NCBI GenBank assembly: GCA_038125995.1
Contig: JAYPEX010000002.1
Coordinates: forward strand, 124,001 to 188,000
Origin: MAG-120531 sp038125995
GTDB taxonomy: Bacteria; Bacteroidota; Bacteroidia; Flavobacteriales; Flavobacteriaceae
DNA length: 64,000 nt
Reading direction: 5' to 3'
A program made the translations under genes and the position numbers. Of the stretch, positions 1 to 8,094 are shown in pieces. Position 1 is the stretch's first letter. Each line of letters begins with the position of its first letter. The notes below the pieces were generated by a model. That model worked only from the letters and a program-made list of their open reading frames with translations. It made no database searches and was not told the DNA's origin.

Positions 1-630
1 CATAGTGATTACTATATTCAAGAATTCATTTTGTCGATGTTTGCATTTGATCGACATCGTTTTAAACAGATCAATTCAGAACTAAAATCAAAATATTCTT
101 TTGAGCAGTTATTTGAACAGTTTTTTATGCCACTTTTAATGCGTATTGGGCTCTTGTGGCAATCGGGTGTGATTACACCTGCGCATGAACATTTTATTGC
201 TGTTTTAATCAAAGAACAATTGCTGTTAGAGATCGAAGAACTTCATTCAATCGCAAACTCATCAGATGAAACCTACATTCTATTCCTGCCAGAAGGAGAA
301 TTACACGATTTAGGTATCTACTACATCTATTATCTATTGCTTCAACAATCTAAGAAGGTACTGTATTTAGGGGCTTCTGTTCCATTGCAGGATTTGGAAA
401 AACTTTTAAATCTATCATCGAAAATTAATTTTGTGAGTTCATTTACTGTAGCTCCTGATGTGTACTCGATCAACGAGTACCTTCATAAAGTGAATGATAT
501 GCTCTTGAATACATCTTCCAATCATTTTTTTGCATGGGGTTCGGTGCTAGATTCAGTTGATGAATTGCCCTCTAAGCAAATGTTAATTACTTCTAATTTA
601 TTGGAAATCAAAGACTTTTTAGTATCTTAA
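1..630 (+). CDS. MerR-family B12-dependent (CarH-like) light regulator, C-terminal part
   Basis: The reading frame is open from base 1, so the gene is cut by the window edge and its N-terminal MerR DNA-binding domain lies outside. What is visible matches the cobalamin-binding half of CarH/LitR proteins: a helical-bundle region followed by a Rossmann-type B12 domain. The W-x9-EH motif is present (Trp codon 157-159, Glu-His 187-192), as is the E-x-H-x-x-G cobalamin motif (298-315), whose His is the expected lower cobalt ligand. In characterised CarH, adenosylcobalamin holds a repressing tetramer that light breaks apart. The residue after the Trp is Gln, whereas Thermus CarH has His132 there, which binds cobalt after illumination. 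The gene sits 83 bp before crtI on the same strand, so control of the carotenoid operon is the likely role. A plain MerR-B12 regulator without light sensing is the alternative. Confidence 0.85.
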   Translation, partial: HSDYYIQEFILSMFAFDRHRFKQINSELKSKYSFEQLFEQFFMPLLMRIGLLWQSGVITPAHEHFIAVLIKEQLLLEIEELHSIANSSDETYILFLPEGELHDLGIYYIYYLLLQQSKKVLYLGASVPLQDLEKLLNLSSKINFVSSFTVAPDVYSINEYLHKVNDMLLNTSSNHFFAWGSVLDSVDELPSKQMLITSNLLEIKDFLVS

Positions 631-662
631 CATGATATATAACTAAAAAAGCAAATAATTCT

Positions 663-714
663 TTGTAAGAGAATTCATTTTTGTTTAACTTTGGTATGTA
701 AATATTAAACAAAA
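663..714 (+). promoter_or_regulatory. crtI promoter with overlapping 10-bp inverted repeat
   Basis: A TTG at 663-665 and TAACTTTG at 686-693, 20 bp apart, fit the Bacteroidota promoter pattern. A perfect 10-bp inverted repeat, TTTTGTTTAA (679-688) and TTAAACAAAA (705-714), with a 16-bp spacer starts inside the -7 element and ends at the A of the crtI start codon. A bound protein there would block transcription. The CarH-like regulator just upstream is the natural candidate; this link is inferred. Confidence 0.6.
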
Positions 715-2216
715 TGAAAAAAGTAGCAGTTATCGGTTCTGGTTTTTCCTCTCTTTCAGCAGCTTGCTATTTAGCGAAAGCCGGTTATCAAGTTACAGTT
801 TTTGAAAAAAATGGAACGATAGGCGGTAGAGCACAACAGCTGGTCAAAGACGGATTCAAATTTGATATGGGTCCTTCTTGGTATTGGATGCCAGATGTGT
901 TTGAGCGCTTCTTTGCTGATTTTGATAAAACTTTCACTGATTTCTACAGCTTGGAAAAATTAGCTCCAGCATATGAAATTTATTTTGGTAAGGATGATAA
1001 ATTTACTGTTGATGATTCCCTTGAAGCAATCGCTCAAAGATTTGAAGTCATTGAAAAAGGAGCCGGAGCTAAACTTTTGAAATTTATTGATGAGGCCAAG
1101 GAAAATTATGAAATTGCGATTCACGATTTGGTCTACAATCCAGGAGAATCTCTATCAGAGTTAGTTAAACTCAAGACAATCAAAAAGATTCATCAATTTG
1201 TTTCTACCATCAGTAAAGACGTACGTTCGCAATTTAAAGATGAGCGTCTTCGAAAGGTGTTGGAATTCCCTGCTCTTTTTTTAGGTGCAAAAGCCTCCAA
1301 AACACCTTCTTTTTACAGTTTTATGAACTATGCCGATTTTGGAATGGGAACCTGGTATCCCAAAGGAGGTATGTATTCAGTTGTTCAGGGAATGTTTCAA
1401 CTAGCCATCAGTCTTGGAGTTGACTTTAAATTTTATGCAAGTGTGGATATGATTTCTGTCAATGAAGGTAAAGTGGATGGGATTTTTGTGCATGGAGAAT
1501 ATCATCCTTTTAATTTAGTGGTTAGTGGAGCTGATTATGCACATACTGAAAGCATCATCCCTGAAGGGTATCGACAGTACTCTGCCTCTTACTGGAATTC
1601 AAAAACCTATGCGCCATCCTCACTTTTGTTTTACATAGGATTTGACAAAAAGATTCCAAATATGACGCATCATTCTTTGTTTTTCGATGCTGATTTTGAA
1701 AAACACGCACAGGCTATATACGACCATCCAAGCTACCCTAAAGATCCTCTGTTTTATGCGAGTTTCCCATCCATTAACGATGAAACTATTGCTCCTAAGG
1801 GGAAAGAAGCTGGTGTGATTTTAATTCCTCTAGCTCCAGGGATGAACGATGATCAAGAGATGGTTGATTTCTATTTTGATCAGGTGATGGATCGTTTAGA
1901 AGCTCAATGTGGAACTTCTATCAGAGATGCTATCGTATTTAAGAAACAATTTACGATTAGCGATTTTGTTAAGGAATACAATTCGTATAAGGGAAATGCT
2001 TATGGAATGGCCAATACCTTATTTCAAACAGCTGCACTCAGACCTAAGCTTAAATCAAAAAAGCTCGAGGGCATGTTTTTTACAGGTCAATTGACGGTTC
2101 CAGGGCCTGGGGTTCCTCCTTCTTTAATCTCTGGAAAATTAGTCGCTGATTTAGTGGCTAAATACCATCCTCTTAAAAAAACCAAACGAAACTATTCAAT
2201 TGCTGCCTCCTTATGA
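714..2216 (+). CDS. crtI: Phytoene desaturase
   Basis: 500 aa, the normal length for bacterial CrtI. It opens with an FAD/NAD-binding Rossmann motif (GSGFSSLSAA, residues 8-17) followed by the G-G-R signature near residue 38, and ends with the carotenoid-oxidoreductase C-terminal signature PGPGVPPSL near residue 465. The enzyme converts phytoene to lycopene by successive FAD-dependent desaturations at the membrane surface. The stop codon overlaps the crtB start (ATGA at 2213-2216), which implies translational coupling. The start follows the promoter at 663-693 by about 20 bp. CrtI-family ketolases and isomerases look similar, but the position before crtB makes desaturase much the best call. 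Confidence 0.95.
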   Translation: MKKVAVIGSGFSSLSAACYLAKAGYQVTVFEKNGTIGGRAQQLVKDGFKFDMGPSWYWMPDVFERFFADFDKTFTDFYSLEKLAPAYEIYFGKDDKFTVDDSLEAIAQRFEVIEKGAGAKLLKFIDEAKENYEIAIHDLVYNPGESLSELVKLKTIKKIHQFVSTISKDVRSQFKDERLRKVLEFPALFLGAKASKTPSFYSFMNYADFGMGTWYPKGGMYSVVQGMFQLAISLGVDFKFYASVDMISVNEGKVDGIFVHGEYHPFNLVVSGADYAHTESIIPEGYRQYSASYWNSKTYAPSSLLFYIGFDKKIPNMTHHSLFFDADFEKHAQAIYDHPSYPKDPLFYASFPSINDETIAPKGKEAGVILIPLAPGMNDDQEMVDFYFDQVMDRLEAQCGTSIRDAIVFKKQFTISDFVKEYNSYKGNAYGMANTLFQTAALRPKLKSKKLEGMFFTGQLTVPGPGVPPSLISGKLVADLVAKYHPLKKTKRNYSIAASL

Positions 2217-3052
2217 AAACTTATTTTGATGACATTTCTAAAGATTTAGCTGTTGCAATTACCAAAAAATACAGCACCTCTTTTTCTTCAGCAACGAGAT
2301 TGTTGAGCCCTTCGATTCGTCAAGACATCTACAACATTTATGGATTTGTTAGACTTGTAGATGAAATTGTCGACTCCTTTCATCAGTATGATAAAAGAGA
2401 ATTGATCGAAGATTTTGAGTTACAACTCTATCGCGCATTGGATTTTAAAATTAGTTTAAATCCTGTTTTAAACGCTTTTCAAGAAACGGTTCACAAATAC
2501 CAAATCGATTATGAGTATATTGATGCTTTTATGAGTAGTATGAAAGCTGATTTAGACATCAGTGTTTACAAGGATGTGGCTGCTTATGAAAAGTATATAT
2601 ACGGTTCTGCAGATGTTGTTGGGTTAATGTGTTTAAAGGTGTTTGTAGGTGGTGATCAAGATGCTTTTGAAGCCTTAAAACCCTATGCAGAAAAATTAGG
2701 TTCTGCATTTCAAAAGGTCAATTTCTTAAGAGACCTTCAAGAGGATTACGAAAATTTAGGAAGATCTTATTTTCCAAATACCTCTGTAGAGGCCCTTTCA
2801 GAAAAAGATAAGATGCGTTTAATTGAAGAAATTAAAGTTGATTTTAATCAGGCTTATATTGGAATTAAACAATTACCAATGGAAGCCCGATTGGGAGTCT
2901 ATGTGGCTTATAAATACTATTTAAAACTGTTGGAAAAAATAGCATCGACACCTGCTGAAAAAATAACCCATTCTAGAATTAGAGTTCCAAACACTGTCAA
3001 GTTGATGCTTTTGGGTAAAAGTTATGTAGATTTTCAATTTAAACAAATTTGA
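2213..3052 (+). CDS. crtB: Phytoene synthase
   Basis: 279 aa, a trans-isoprenyl diphosphate synthase of the squalene/phytoene synthase family. Two Asp-rich Mg-diphosphate sites are visible: DEIVDS in the first quarter of the protein and DLQEDYENLGR near residue 180. It condenses two geranylgeranyl diphosphates head to head to give phytoene, the first committed carotenoid. It overlaps crtI by 4 bp and its TGA overlaps the crtZ ATG. Squalene synthase is a family alternative, excluded by the operon. Confidence 0.95.
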   Translation: MKTYFDDISKDLAVAITKKYSTSFSSATRLLSPSIRQDIYNIYGFVRLVDEIVDSFHQYDKRELIEDFELQLYRALDFKISLNPVLNAFQETVHKYQIDYEYIDAFMSSMKADLDISVYKDVAAYEKYIYGSADVVGLMCLKVFVGGDQDAFEALKPYAEKLGSAFQKVNFLRDLQEDYENLGRSYFPNTSVEALSEKDKMRLIEEIKVDFNQAYIGIKQLPMEARLGVYVAYKYYLKLLEKIASTPAEKITHSRIRVPNTVKLMLLGKSYVDFQFKQI

Positions 3053-3504
3053 TGATGAGCTATGTATTACTGACAATCGCAGTGTTTTTATTGATGGAGG
3101 GAGCTGCATGGGCAACTCATAAGTACGTCATGCACGGTTTTCTGTGGTCTTGGCATCGTGATCATCACCAACGCGATAAAAATGCAATTTTCGAGAAGAA
3201 TGATCGCTTTTTTATCTTCTACGCTTTGGTGAGTATTTGCAATATAGCACTGTGGAATTACGGTTATTTTGATTATGGAATTTCTATTGGATTGGGAATA
3301 TTTGCATATGGTATGACTTATTTTTTAATTCACGATGTGTTCATACACAGAAGACTTAAGTGGTTTTCAAAAACAGAATCGGTCTATGGTAAGGCGATTC
3401 GAAAGGCTCATAAAGTTCATCACAAACACCTAGATAAAGAAGAGGGAGAGTGTTTTGGGTTGTTGTGGGTTCCTGTAAAATATTTAAAAGAGTACCGATC
3501 TTAA
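3052..3504 (+). CDS. crtZ: Beta-carotene hydroxylase
   Basis: About 150 aa, a diiron membrane hydroxylase of the fatty-acid hydroxylase superfamily. The His clusters are all present: HKYVMH, HRDHH, HDVFIHRR and HKVHHKH, set between hydrophobic segments. It adds hydroxyl groups at C3 and C3' of the beta rings, turning beta-carotene into zeaxanthin. The frame could start at a TTG at 3049, but the ATG at 3052 overlaps the crtB stop (TGATG) and is preferred; a second ATG follows directly. It lies between crtB and the lycopene cyclase. Confidence 0.94.
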   Translation: MMSYVLLTIAVFLLMEGAAWATHKYVMHGFLWSWHRDHHQRDKNAIFEKNDRFFIFYALVSICNIALWNYGYFDYGISIGLGIFAYGMTYFLIHDVFIHRRLKWFSKTESVYGKAIRKAHKVHHKHLDKEEGECFGLLWVPVKYLKEYRS

Positions 3505-3510
3505 ACACCA

Positions 3511-4224
3511 ATGAACTACTTATACTTACTGATCAATTTAGCTACGATAAGCGTGCCCTTGATTGCCTCTTATCATTCTAAGATTCAATTTTACAAGAAT
3601 CACAGGAAGTTTTTTTTAGCGATTGCTATCAGTGGTTTGTTGTTCATTTTGTGGGATGTATTCTTTGCTCAAAAAGAGGTGTGGGGTTTTAGTGATACTT
3701 ATACATTAGGTTTTGGTTTGTTTGGTTTGCCTGTAGAAGAATGGTTTTTCTTTCTATGTATACCCTACGCCTCTTTATTTTTACATTTTCAATTACATCG
3801 TTTTGGATGGTTAAGTCCTTTGAAACTATCCGATAAACAACTCCTCAGAGGGAGTGCTCTATTGCTCCTTTTTGTAGTGGTCATCGGGGTCCTTCACTAC
3901 GATCGCTGGTATACATTTGTAAATGCGTTATTCTTTGTGTTGGTGTACAGTTTTGCATTGCGCTATCAAACTCATCAGTTAAAAATGTTTCTTCCTTCAT
4001 TTGTAGCCATCCTCATTCCGTTTTTTATGGTCAATGGAATTTTAACAGGTTCCTTACTCGAAGAGCCAGTGGTTTGGTATGATAATGATGAGAATTTAGG
4101 AATGCGAATAGGAACAGTACCTGTGGAAGACCTTTTTTATGCCTTTTCGATGTTGATGCTACCCCTAATGATTTACTCGAAGCTATTGGGTTCTAAGGTT
4201 TTTGATTTAAAAACTGCGCATTGA
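3511..4224 (+). CDS. crtYcd: Lycopene cyclase (heterodimeric CrtYcd type, fused in one chain)
   Basis: 237 aa with about seven hydrophobic segments and two internal domain repeats, each carrying the PxE(E/D)xxF signature: PVEEWFFF near residue 75 and PVEDLFYAF near residue 208. This matches the small membrane lycopene cyclases in which the c and d subunits are fused; it is unrelated to the FAD-dependent CrtY family. It forms the beta rings of beta-carotene from lycopene. It starts 6 bp after crtZ and ends the operon. No ketolase (crtW) follows, so zeaxanthin is the predicted end product of this cluster. Confidence 0.92.
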   Translation: MNYLYLLINLATISVPLIASYHSKIQFYKNHRKFFLAIAISGLLFILWDVFFAQKEVWGFSDTYTLGFGLFGLPVEEWFFFLCIPYASLFLHFQLHRFGWLSPLKLSDKQLLRGSALLLLFVVVIGVLHYDRWYTFVNALFFVLVYSFALRYQTHQLKMFLPSFVAILIPFFMVNGILTGSLLEEPVVWYDNDENLGMRIGTVPVEDLFYAFSMLMLPLMIYSKLLGSKVFDLKTAH

Positions 4225-4456
4225 TAAAGCAGTCAATATCCATAAGTGAATAAGAAGAAAGATTCGGATAAGTTTTATTGATCACGTATTTAATTCGATA
4301 TTCACTTCTCTGCTCTTTAAGTTTTTTAAGCTGACAATAAAACGAAATGAATTTTTTAATGTTCAAACGTTCAAATTCAGAGGCAATTCGCTGTGCCTGA
4401 AGAGGAGTTTGAAGCTGTTTAATTCCTAAATTCAAAATGTTTTTGTTGTAGGTTGG
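4193..4456 (-). CDS. Uncertain small ORF or remnant convergent with crtYcd
   Basis: A minus-strand open frame encodes about 80-87 aa, with a mixed charged and aromatic composition that reads like protein. It overlaps the last 32 bp of crtYcd. There is no ATG: the only usual start is TTG at 4435, and the frame is open back to 4456, so the N terminus may be lost. No family is recognised. It may be a real small gene, a decayed one, or chance in AT-rich DNA. Confidence 0.25.
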   Translation of the reverse strand, partial: PTYNKNILNLGIKQLQTPLQAQRIASEFERLNIKKFISFYCQLKKLKEQRSEYRIKYVINKTYPNLSSYSLMDIDCFINAQFLNQKP

Positions 4457-4572
4457 TTAAAAATAGCTGTTCAATATAATACATAAACATCAATAATTCA
4501 AGTGTTTAGGTGTAAAAAAAATGATTTCCGTCTCATCATTAATTTTTTTTGTAATTTGATTTCACAAAAATG

Positions 4573-4602
4573 TTGTAAATATGAAATAAATCATTTCTTT
4601 TG
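4573..4602 (+). promoter_or_regulatory. Promoter-like element upstream of the polyamine operon
   Basis: TTG at 4573-4575 and TTCTTTTG at 4595-4602 are 19 bp apart. The -7 element matches TAnnTTTG at 7 of 8 positions. Initiation here would place a 57-codon ORF (ATG 4623) about 15 nt into the transcript and speA about 250 nt downstream. No other clear promoter was seen in the 637-bp gap between crtYcd and speA. Confidence 0.4.
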
Positions 4603-4622
4603 CAGCGAATTTGCTGAACACC

Positions 4623-4796
4623 ATGAACGCTGTTTCAATGTTTGGGCGCAAGTTAAATTTGAAGTATTTCTCATGCGCAGCCTATGAGATAGGTAACCAA
4701 TATTTAAAGCTTACTTCAATTCTTAATTCTTCTATTGTACTTCCACAGTACAAGTACGCGTTTGCACCTACAACTCAACGTCAAATTATTATCTAG
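4623..4796 (+). CDS. Candidate 57-aa leader ORF before the polyamine operon
   Basis: An ATG-started frame of 57 codons ends 65 bp before speA and begins about 20 bp after the promoter-like element at 4573-4602. The product has balanced composition (for example the stretch LPQYKYAFAP) and no recognised family, signal peptide or membrane segment. A perfect 7-bp inverted repeat (4735-4753) lies inside it. It may be a small protein, a regulatory leader or chance. The rest of the gap on either side (4457-4572, 4797-4861) holds nothing else recognised. Confidence 0.35.
   Translation: MNAVSMFGRKLNLKYFSCAAYEIGNQYLKLTSILNSSIVLPQYKYAFAPTTQRQIII
4735..4753. promoter_or_regulatory. Short perfect inverted repeat upstream of speA
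   Basis: TTGTACT (4735-4741) and AGTACAA (4747-4753) form a perfect 7-bp hairpin with a 5-nt loop, about 110 bp before the speA start and within the candidate leader ORF. No U-tract follows, so it is not a simple terminator. An operator or an RNA hairpin is possible. Confidence 0.35.
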
Positions 4797-4861
4797 TAGA
4801 TAAATTTTTAGTGACCAATGATTCCCCATAGGGATATTTTTTTCATTTTAAATTTATCATT

Positions 4862-6262
4862 ATGCATATACGCTATAGAGATCTCATCGATCAAACTTAT
4901 TATTTTCCTCAAGAGGAATTTTCTTTACGAGACAGCGAACTTTTATTTCACAACGTTGATCTCAATCAGTTGGTAGCTCAATATGGGGCTCCTTTAAAAT
5001 TTACGTACCTTCCTAAAATATCTGAGAATATAAACAGGGCTAAGCAGTGGTTCAAATCAGCCATTGATAAACACAATTATCCAGGTAATTACTATTACTC
5101 TTATTGTACGAAGAGCTCACATTTTAAACACGTTTTAAACGAAGCTTTAAAGAATAATATTCACATTGAAACATCATCGGCATTCGATATTAATATTGTT
5201 GAGGAGCTTAAAAAAGAGGGTGCTATCAAAGAGGATACTTTTGTTCTTTGCAATGGTTTTAAAAGAGCTCAATACATTGAAAACATTTCGAGACTCATCA
5301 ACGAGGGGCATACAAATTGTATTCCAATTATTGACAACTACGAAGAGTTGTCGCTTTTGGAAAACGGAATTAAGGATTCATTTCAGGTAGGAATCCGTAT
5401 TGCCTCTGAGGAAGAACCAAAATTTGAATTTTATACTTCCAGATTGGGTATTGGTTATAAGAATATCGTTCCTTTTTATCAAGATCAAATTGAAAATAAT
5501 CCCAAAGTGAGTCTTAAAATGCTTCACTTTTTTATCAATACCGGAATCAGAGATAATGCATATTATTGGAATGAGCTCAACAAGTGTTTAAAGGTATATG
5601 TAAGACTCAAAAAGGTATGTCCGACTTTAGATTCTCTAAATATTGGAGGTGGATTTCCTATTAAGACCTCATTGGTGTTCGATTACGATTACGAATATAT
5701 GGTTGATGAAATTATCAATCAAATTAAACTCTCCTGTGAAGAAGCAGGAGTAGATATGCCCAATATATTTACGGAGTTTGGAAGTTATACCGTAGGTGAA
5801 AGTGGGGGAGCGATCTATGAAGTGCTCTATCAAAAGCAACAGAACGATAGAGAAAAGTGGAATATGATCAACTCTTCGTTTATTACCACCCTTCCTGATA
5901 CTTGGGCTATTAATAAGCGATTTATCATGCTTCCAATCAATCGTTGGAACGATCCATATGAACGAGTACTTTTAGGAGGTCTAACCTGTGATTCAGATGA
6001 TTATTACAATTCCGAGCAACACATCAACGCGATTTACCTCCCTAAATACAACTCTGACAAGCCCTTGTATATTGGATTTTTCAATACGGGAGCCTATCAA
6101 GAAACCATTGGTGGATATGGAGGATTACAACACTGTCTGATTCCTTCACCTAAACACATACTCATCGATTTTGATGAAAACAATGAACTTAAAACAAAAC
6201 TTTACAAACCCCAACAAGAGGTAGGCGAAATGCTTGCCATTTTAGGCTATGAAAACAACTAG
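4862..6262 (+). CDS. speA: Arginine decarboxylase (fold-III PLP enzyme)
   Basis: 466 aa, resembling the Bacteroidota arginine decarboxylases of the alanine-racemase/ornithine-decarboxylase fold. The probable PLP lysine is K84 in YCTKSSHFK. A glycine-rich phosphate-binding stretch (NIGGGFP) lies near residue 260 and TEFGSYTVGESG near residue 303. The protein converts arginine to agmatine in the cytoplasm. The next gene is agmatinase, overlapping by 14 bp, which supports arginine over other diaminoacids as substrate. It is shorter than the roughly 650-aa E. coli SpeA, as is usual in this phylum. Confidence 0.85.
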   Translation: MHIRYRDLIDQTYYFPQEEFSLRDSELLFHNVDLNQLVAQYGAPLKFTYLPKISENINRAKQWFKSAIDKHNYPGNYYYSYCTKSSHFKHVLNEALKNNIHIETSSAFDINIVEELKKEGAIKEDTFVLCNGFKRAQYIENISRLINEGHTNCIPIIDNYEELSLLENGIKDSFQVGIRIASEEEPKFEFYTSRLGIGYKNIVPFYQDQIENNPKVSLKMLHFFINTGIRDNAYYWNELNKCLKVYVRLKKVCPTLDSLNIGGGFPIKTSLVFDYDYEYMVDEIINQIKLSCEEAGVDMPNIFTEFGSYTVGESGGAIYEVLYQKQQNDREKWNMINSSFITTLPDTWAINKRFIMLPINRWNDPYERVLLGGLTCDSDDYYNSEQHINAIYLPKYNSDKPLYIGFFNTGAYQETIGGYGGLQHCLIPSPKHILIDFDENNELKTKLYKPQQEVGEMLAILGYENN

Positions 6263-7115
6263 AACTTATGCAGGTATCGATGAGCAGTACACTCATCTAG
6301 AATCATCGAATATTGTTTTGATTCCAGTTCCTTATGACGGAACGAGTACCTGGGGAAAAGGAGCCGATAAAGGCCCCGATGCTTTCTTAGATGCTTCTGA
6401 AAACATGGAGCTATACGACATTGAAACTCAAACCGAGGTTTATAAAAAAGGAGTGTATTTAGCGGATCCTATTCTGGAAAACGAATCTCCTGAAGCCATG
6501 GTTGATGCGGTGCATCGTACTACTAAGGCCTATATTAAGAAAAACAAATTCGTTACACTTTTTGGAGGAGAGCACTCTATTTCAATTGGGAGTATCAGAG
6601 CCTTTAACGAGTGTTTTGAAGATTTAACAGTACTTCATATCGATGCACATGCAGATTTGAGACCCTCTTATGAAGGGACTGCTTGTAATCACGCTTGTGC
6701 AGTCTATGAGGCGAATCAAACTTCTAATTTAGTTCAAGTGGGTATTCGTTCCATGGATGTGATTGAAACTTCGATCATGAATCCAGATAAGGTGTTTTTT
6801 GCTCATCAGATGGCAGAGGATGATTATTGGAGTGACAAGGTTTTAGATCAATTAGGTGAGAATGTCTTTATCACTTTTGATTTAGATGCTTTTGATCCTT
6901 CTATTTTACCAGCTACAGGTACTCCCGAACCAGGGGGGCTGCTCTGGTATGAAACCATGGCGTTTTTAAAAGAAGTGTTTGAAGAAAGAAATGTGGTAGG
7001 TTTTGACATTGTAGAGCTCTGCCCCAATAACAATTCAAAGCCATCCGATTTCTTGGCGGCTAAATTGTATTACAAAATGTTGAGTTATAAATTTAAAAAT
7101 CACAGTGATGAATAA
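6249..7115 (+). CDS. speB: Agmatinase (ureohydrolase family)
   Basis: 288 aa with the complete binuclear Mn site of the arginase/agmatinase family: H109 in GGEHS, D132, H134 and D136 in DAHAD, and D211 and D213 in FDLDAFDPS. It hydrolyses agmatine to putrescine and urea. Its start lies inside the end of speA and its stop overlaps the next gene by 8 bp, so the three genes are very probably co-transcribed and translationally coupled. Formimidoylglutamase and arginase share the fold, but the neighbouring decarboxylase favours agmatinase. Confidence 0.9.
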   Translation: MKTTRTYAGIDEQYTHLESSNIVLIPVPYDGTSTWGKGADKGPDAFLDASENMELYDIETQTEVYKKGVYLADPILENESPEAMVDAVHRTTKAYIKKNKFVTLFGGEHSISIGSIRAFNECFEDLTVLHIDAHADLRPSYEGTACNHACAVYEANQTSNLVQVGIRSMDVIETSIMNPDKVFFAHQMAEDDYWSDKVLDQLGENVFITFDLDAFDPSILPATGTPEPGGLLWYETMAFLKEVFEERNVVGFDIVELCPNNNSKPSDFLAAKLYYKMLSYKFKNHSDE

Positions 7116-8079
7116 AGGAGCAATTGGATCGTTTATAGAAAAATACTTTTTACACTTTAATGCAGCGAGTCTAGTCGATGCAGCTAAAGGTTATGAAACG
7201 CAATTGAATCAAGGTTCAAAAATGTTAGTCTCTCTTGCAGGTGCTATGAGTACGGCAGAACTCGGTAAGATTTTTGCTGAGATGATTCGTCAGGACAAGG
7301 TTCATTTTATCTCTTGTACTGGAGCAAACTTAGAGGAAGATATCATGAATTTGGTGGCACATTCTCACTATAAAAGAGTTCCCAACTACAGGGATTTAAC
7401 ACCAGAACAAGAGTGGGAGCTTTTAGAAAAGGGACTCAATAGAGTTACCGATACGTGTATTCCAGAAGAAGAAGCTTTTAGAAGACTTCAAAAGCATGTT
7501 GAAAAACTTTGGAAACAGGCACAATCTGAAGGGAAACGCTATTTTCCTCACGAGTATATGTATCAATTATTACTCTCTGGAGTGTTAGAAGAATACTATG
7601 AAATAGATTTAAAAGATTCTTGGATGTATGCAGCAGCCGAAAAGAATTTGCCAATGGTGGTACCTGGATGGGAAGATTCAACCATGGGTAATATATTTGC
7701 TTCTTATGTTTTAAAAAAGGAGTTAAAAGCTGATGTAGTGAAGAGCGGTATTGAATACATGACTGAATTGGCAAAATGGTATACGGATCATTCCTCTAAA
7801 GGAGTTGGATTTTTTCAAATTGGTGGTGGAATCGCAGGAGATTTTCCAATTTGTGTAGTGCCAATGCTCTATCAAGATATGGAACAAACAGACACTCCAT
7901 TTTGGAGTTATTTCTGTCAAATTTCAGATTCTACTACTTCATATGGATCGTATTCAGGCGCTGTACCAAATGAAAAAATCACTTGGGGAAAATTAGATAT
8001 CAATACTCCTAAATTTATTATTGAAAGTGACGCTACTATCGTAGCTCCACTTATATTTGCTTATTTGTTAAATATGTAA
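7108..8079 (+). CDS. Deoxyhypusine synthase-like protein, probable homospermidine/polyamine synthase
   Basis: 323 aa of the deoxyhypusine synthase family. The C-terminal motif NEKITWGKL matches the eukaryotic NEAVSWGKI-type motif, and its Lys (about K295) is the residue that forms the enzyme-aminobutyl intermediate. A glycine-rich stretch (FFQIGGGIAGD) for NAD binding lies near residue 235. Bacteria have no eIF5A to hypusinate, so the family probably transfers the aminobutyl group to a small amine such as putrescine. Position directly after arginine decarboxylase and agmatinase supports this. A GTG at 7105 precedes the chosen ATG. Confidence 0.8.
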   Translation: MNKGAIGSFIEKYFLHFNAASLVDAAKGYETQLNQGSKMLVSLAGAMSTAELGKIFAEMIRQDKVHFISCTGANLEEDIMNLVAHSHYKRVPNYRDLTPEQEWELLEKGLNRVTDTCIPEEEAFRRLQKHVEKLWKQAQSEGKRYFPHEYMYQLLLSGVLEEYYEIDLKDSWMYAAAEKNLPMVVPGWEDSTMGNIFASYVLKKELKADVVKSGIEYMTELAKWYTDHSSKGVGFFQIGGGIAGDFPICVVPMLYQDMEQTDTPFWSYFCQISDSTTSYGSYSGAVPNEKITWGKLDINTPKFIIESDATIVAPLIFAYLLNM

Positions 8080-8094
8080 TTATTTTATCAAAGG

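Noticed and set aside
4502..4687. A 61-codon plus-strand frame in the gap before speA
   Set aside because: Its start lies in the T-rich stretch upstream of the probable promoter and it overlaps the better-supported leader ORF in another frame.
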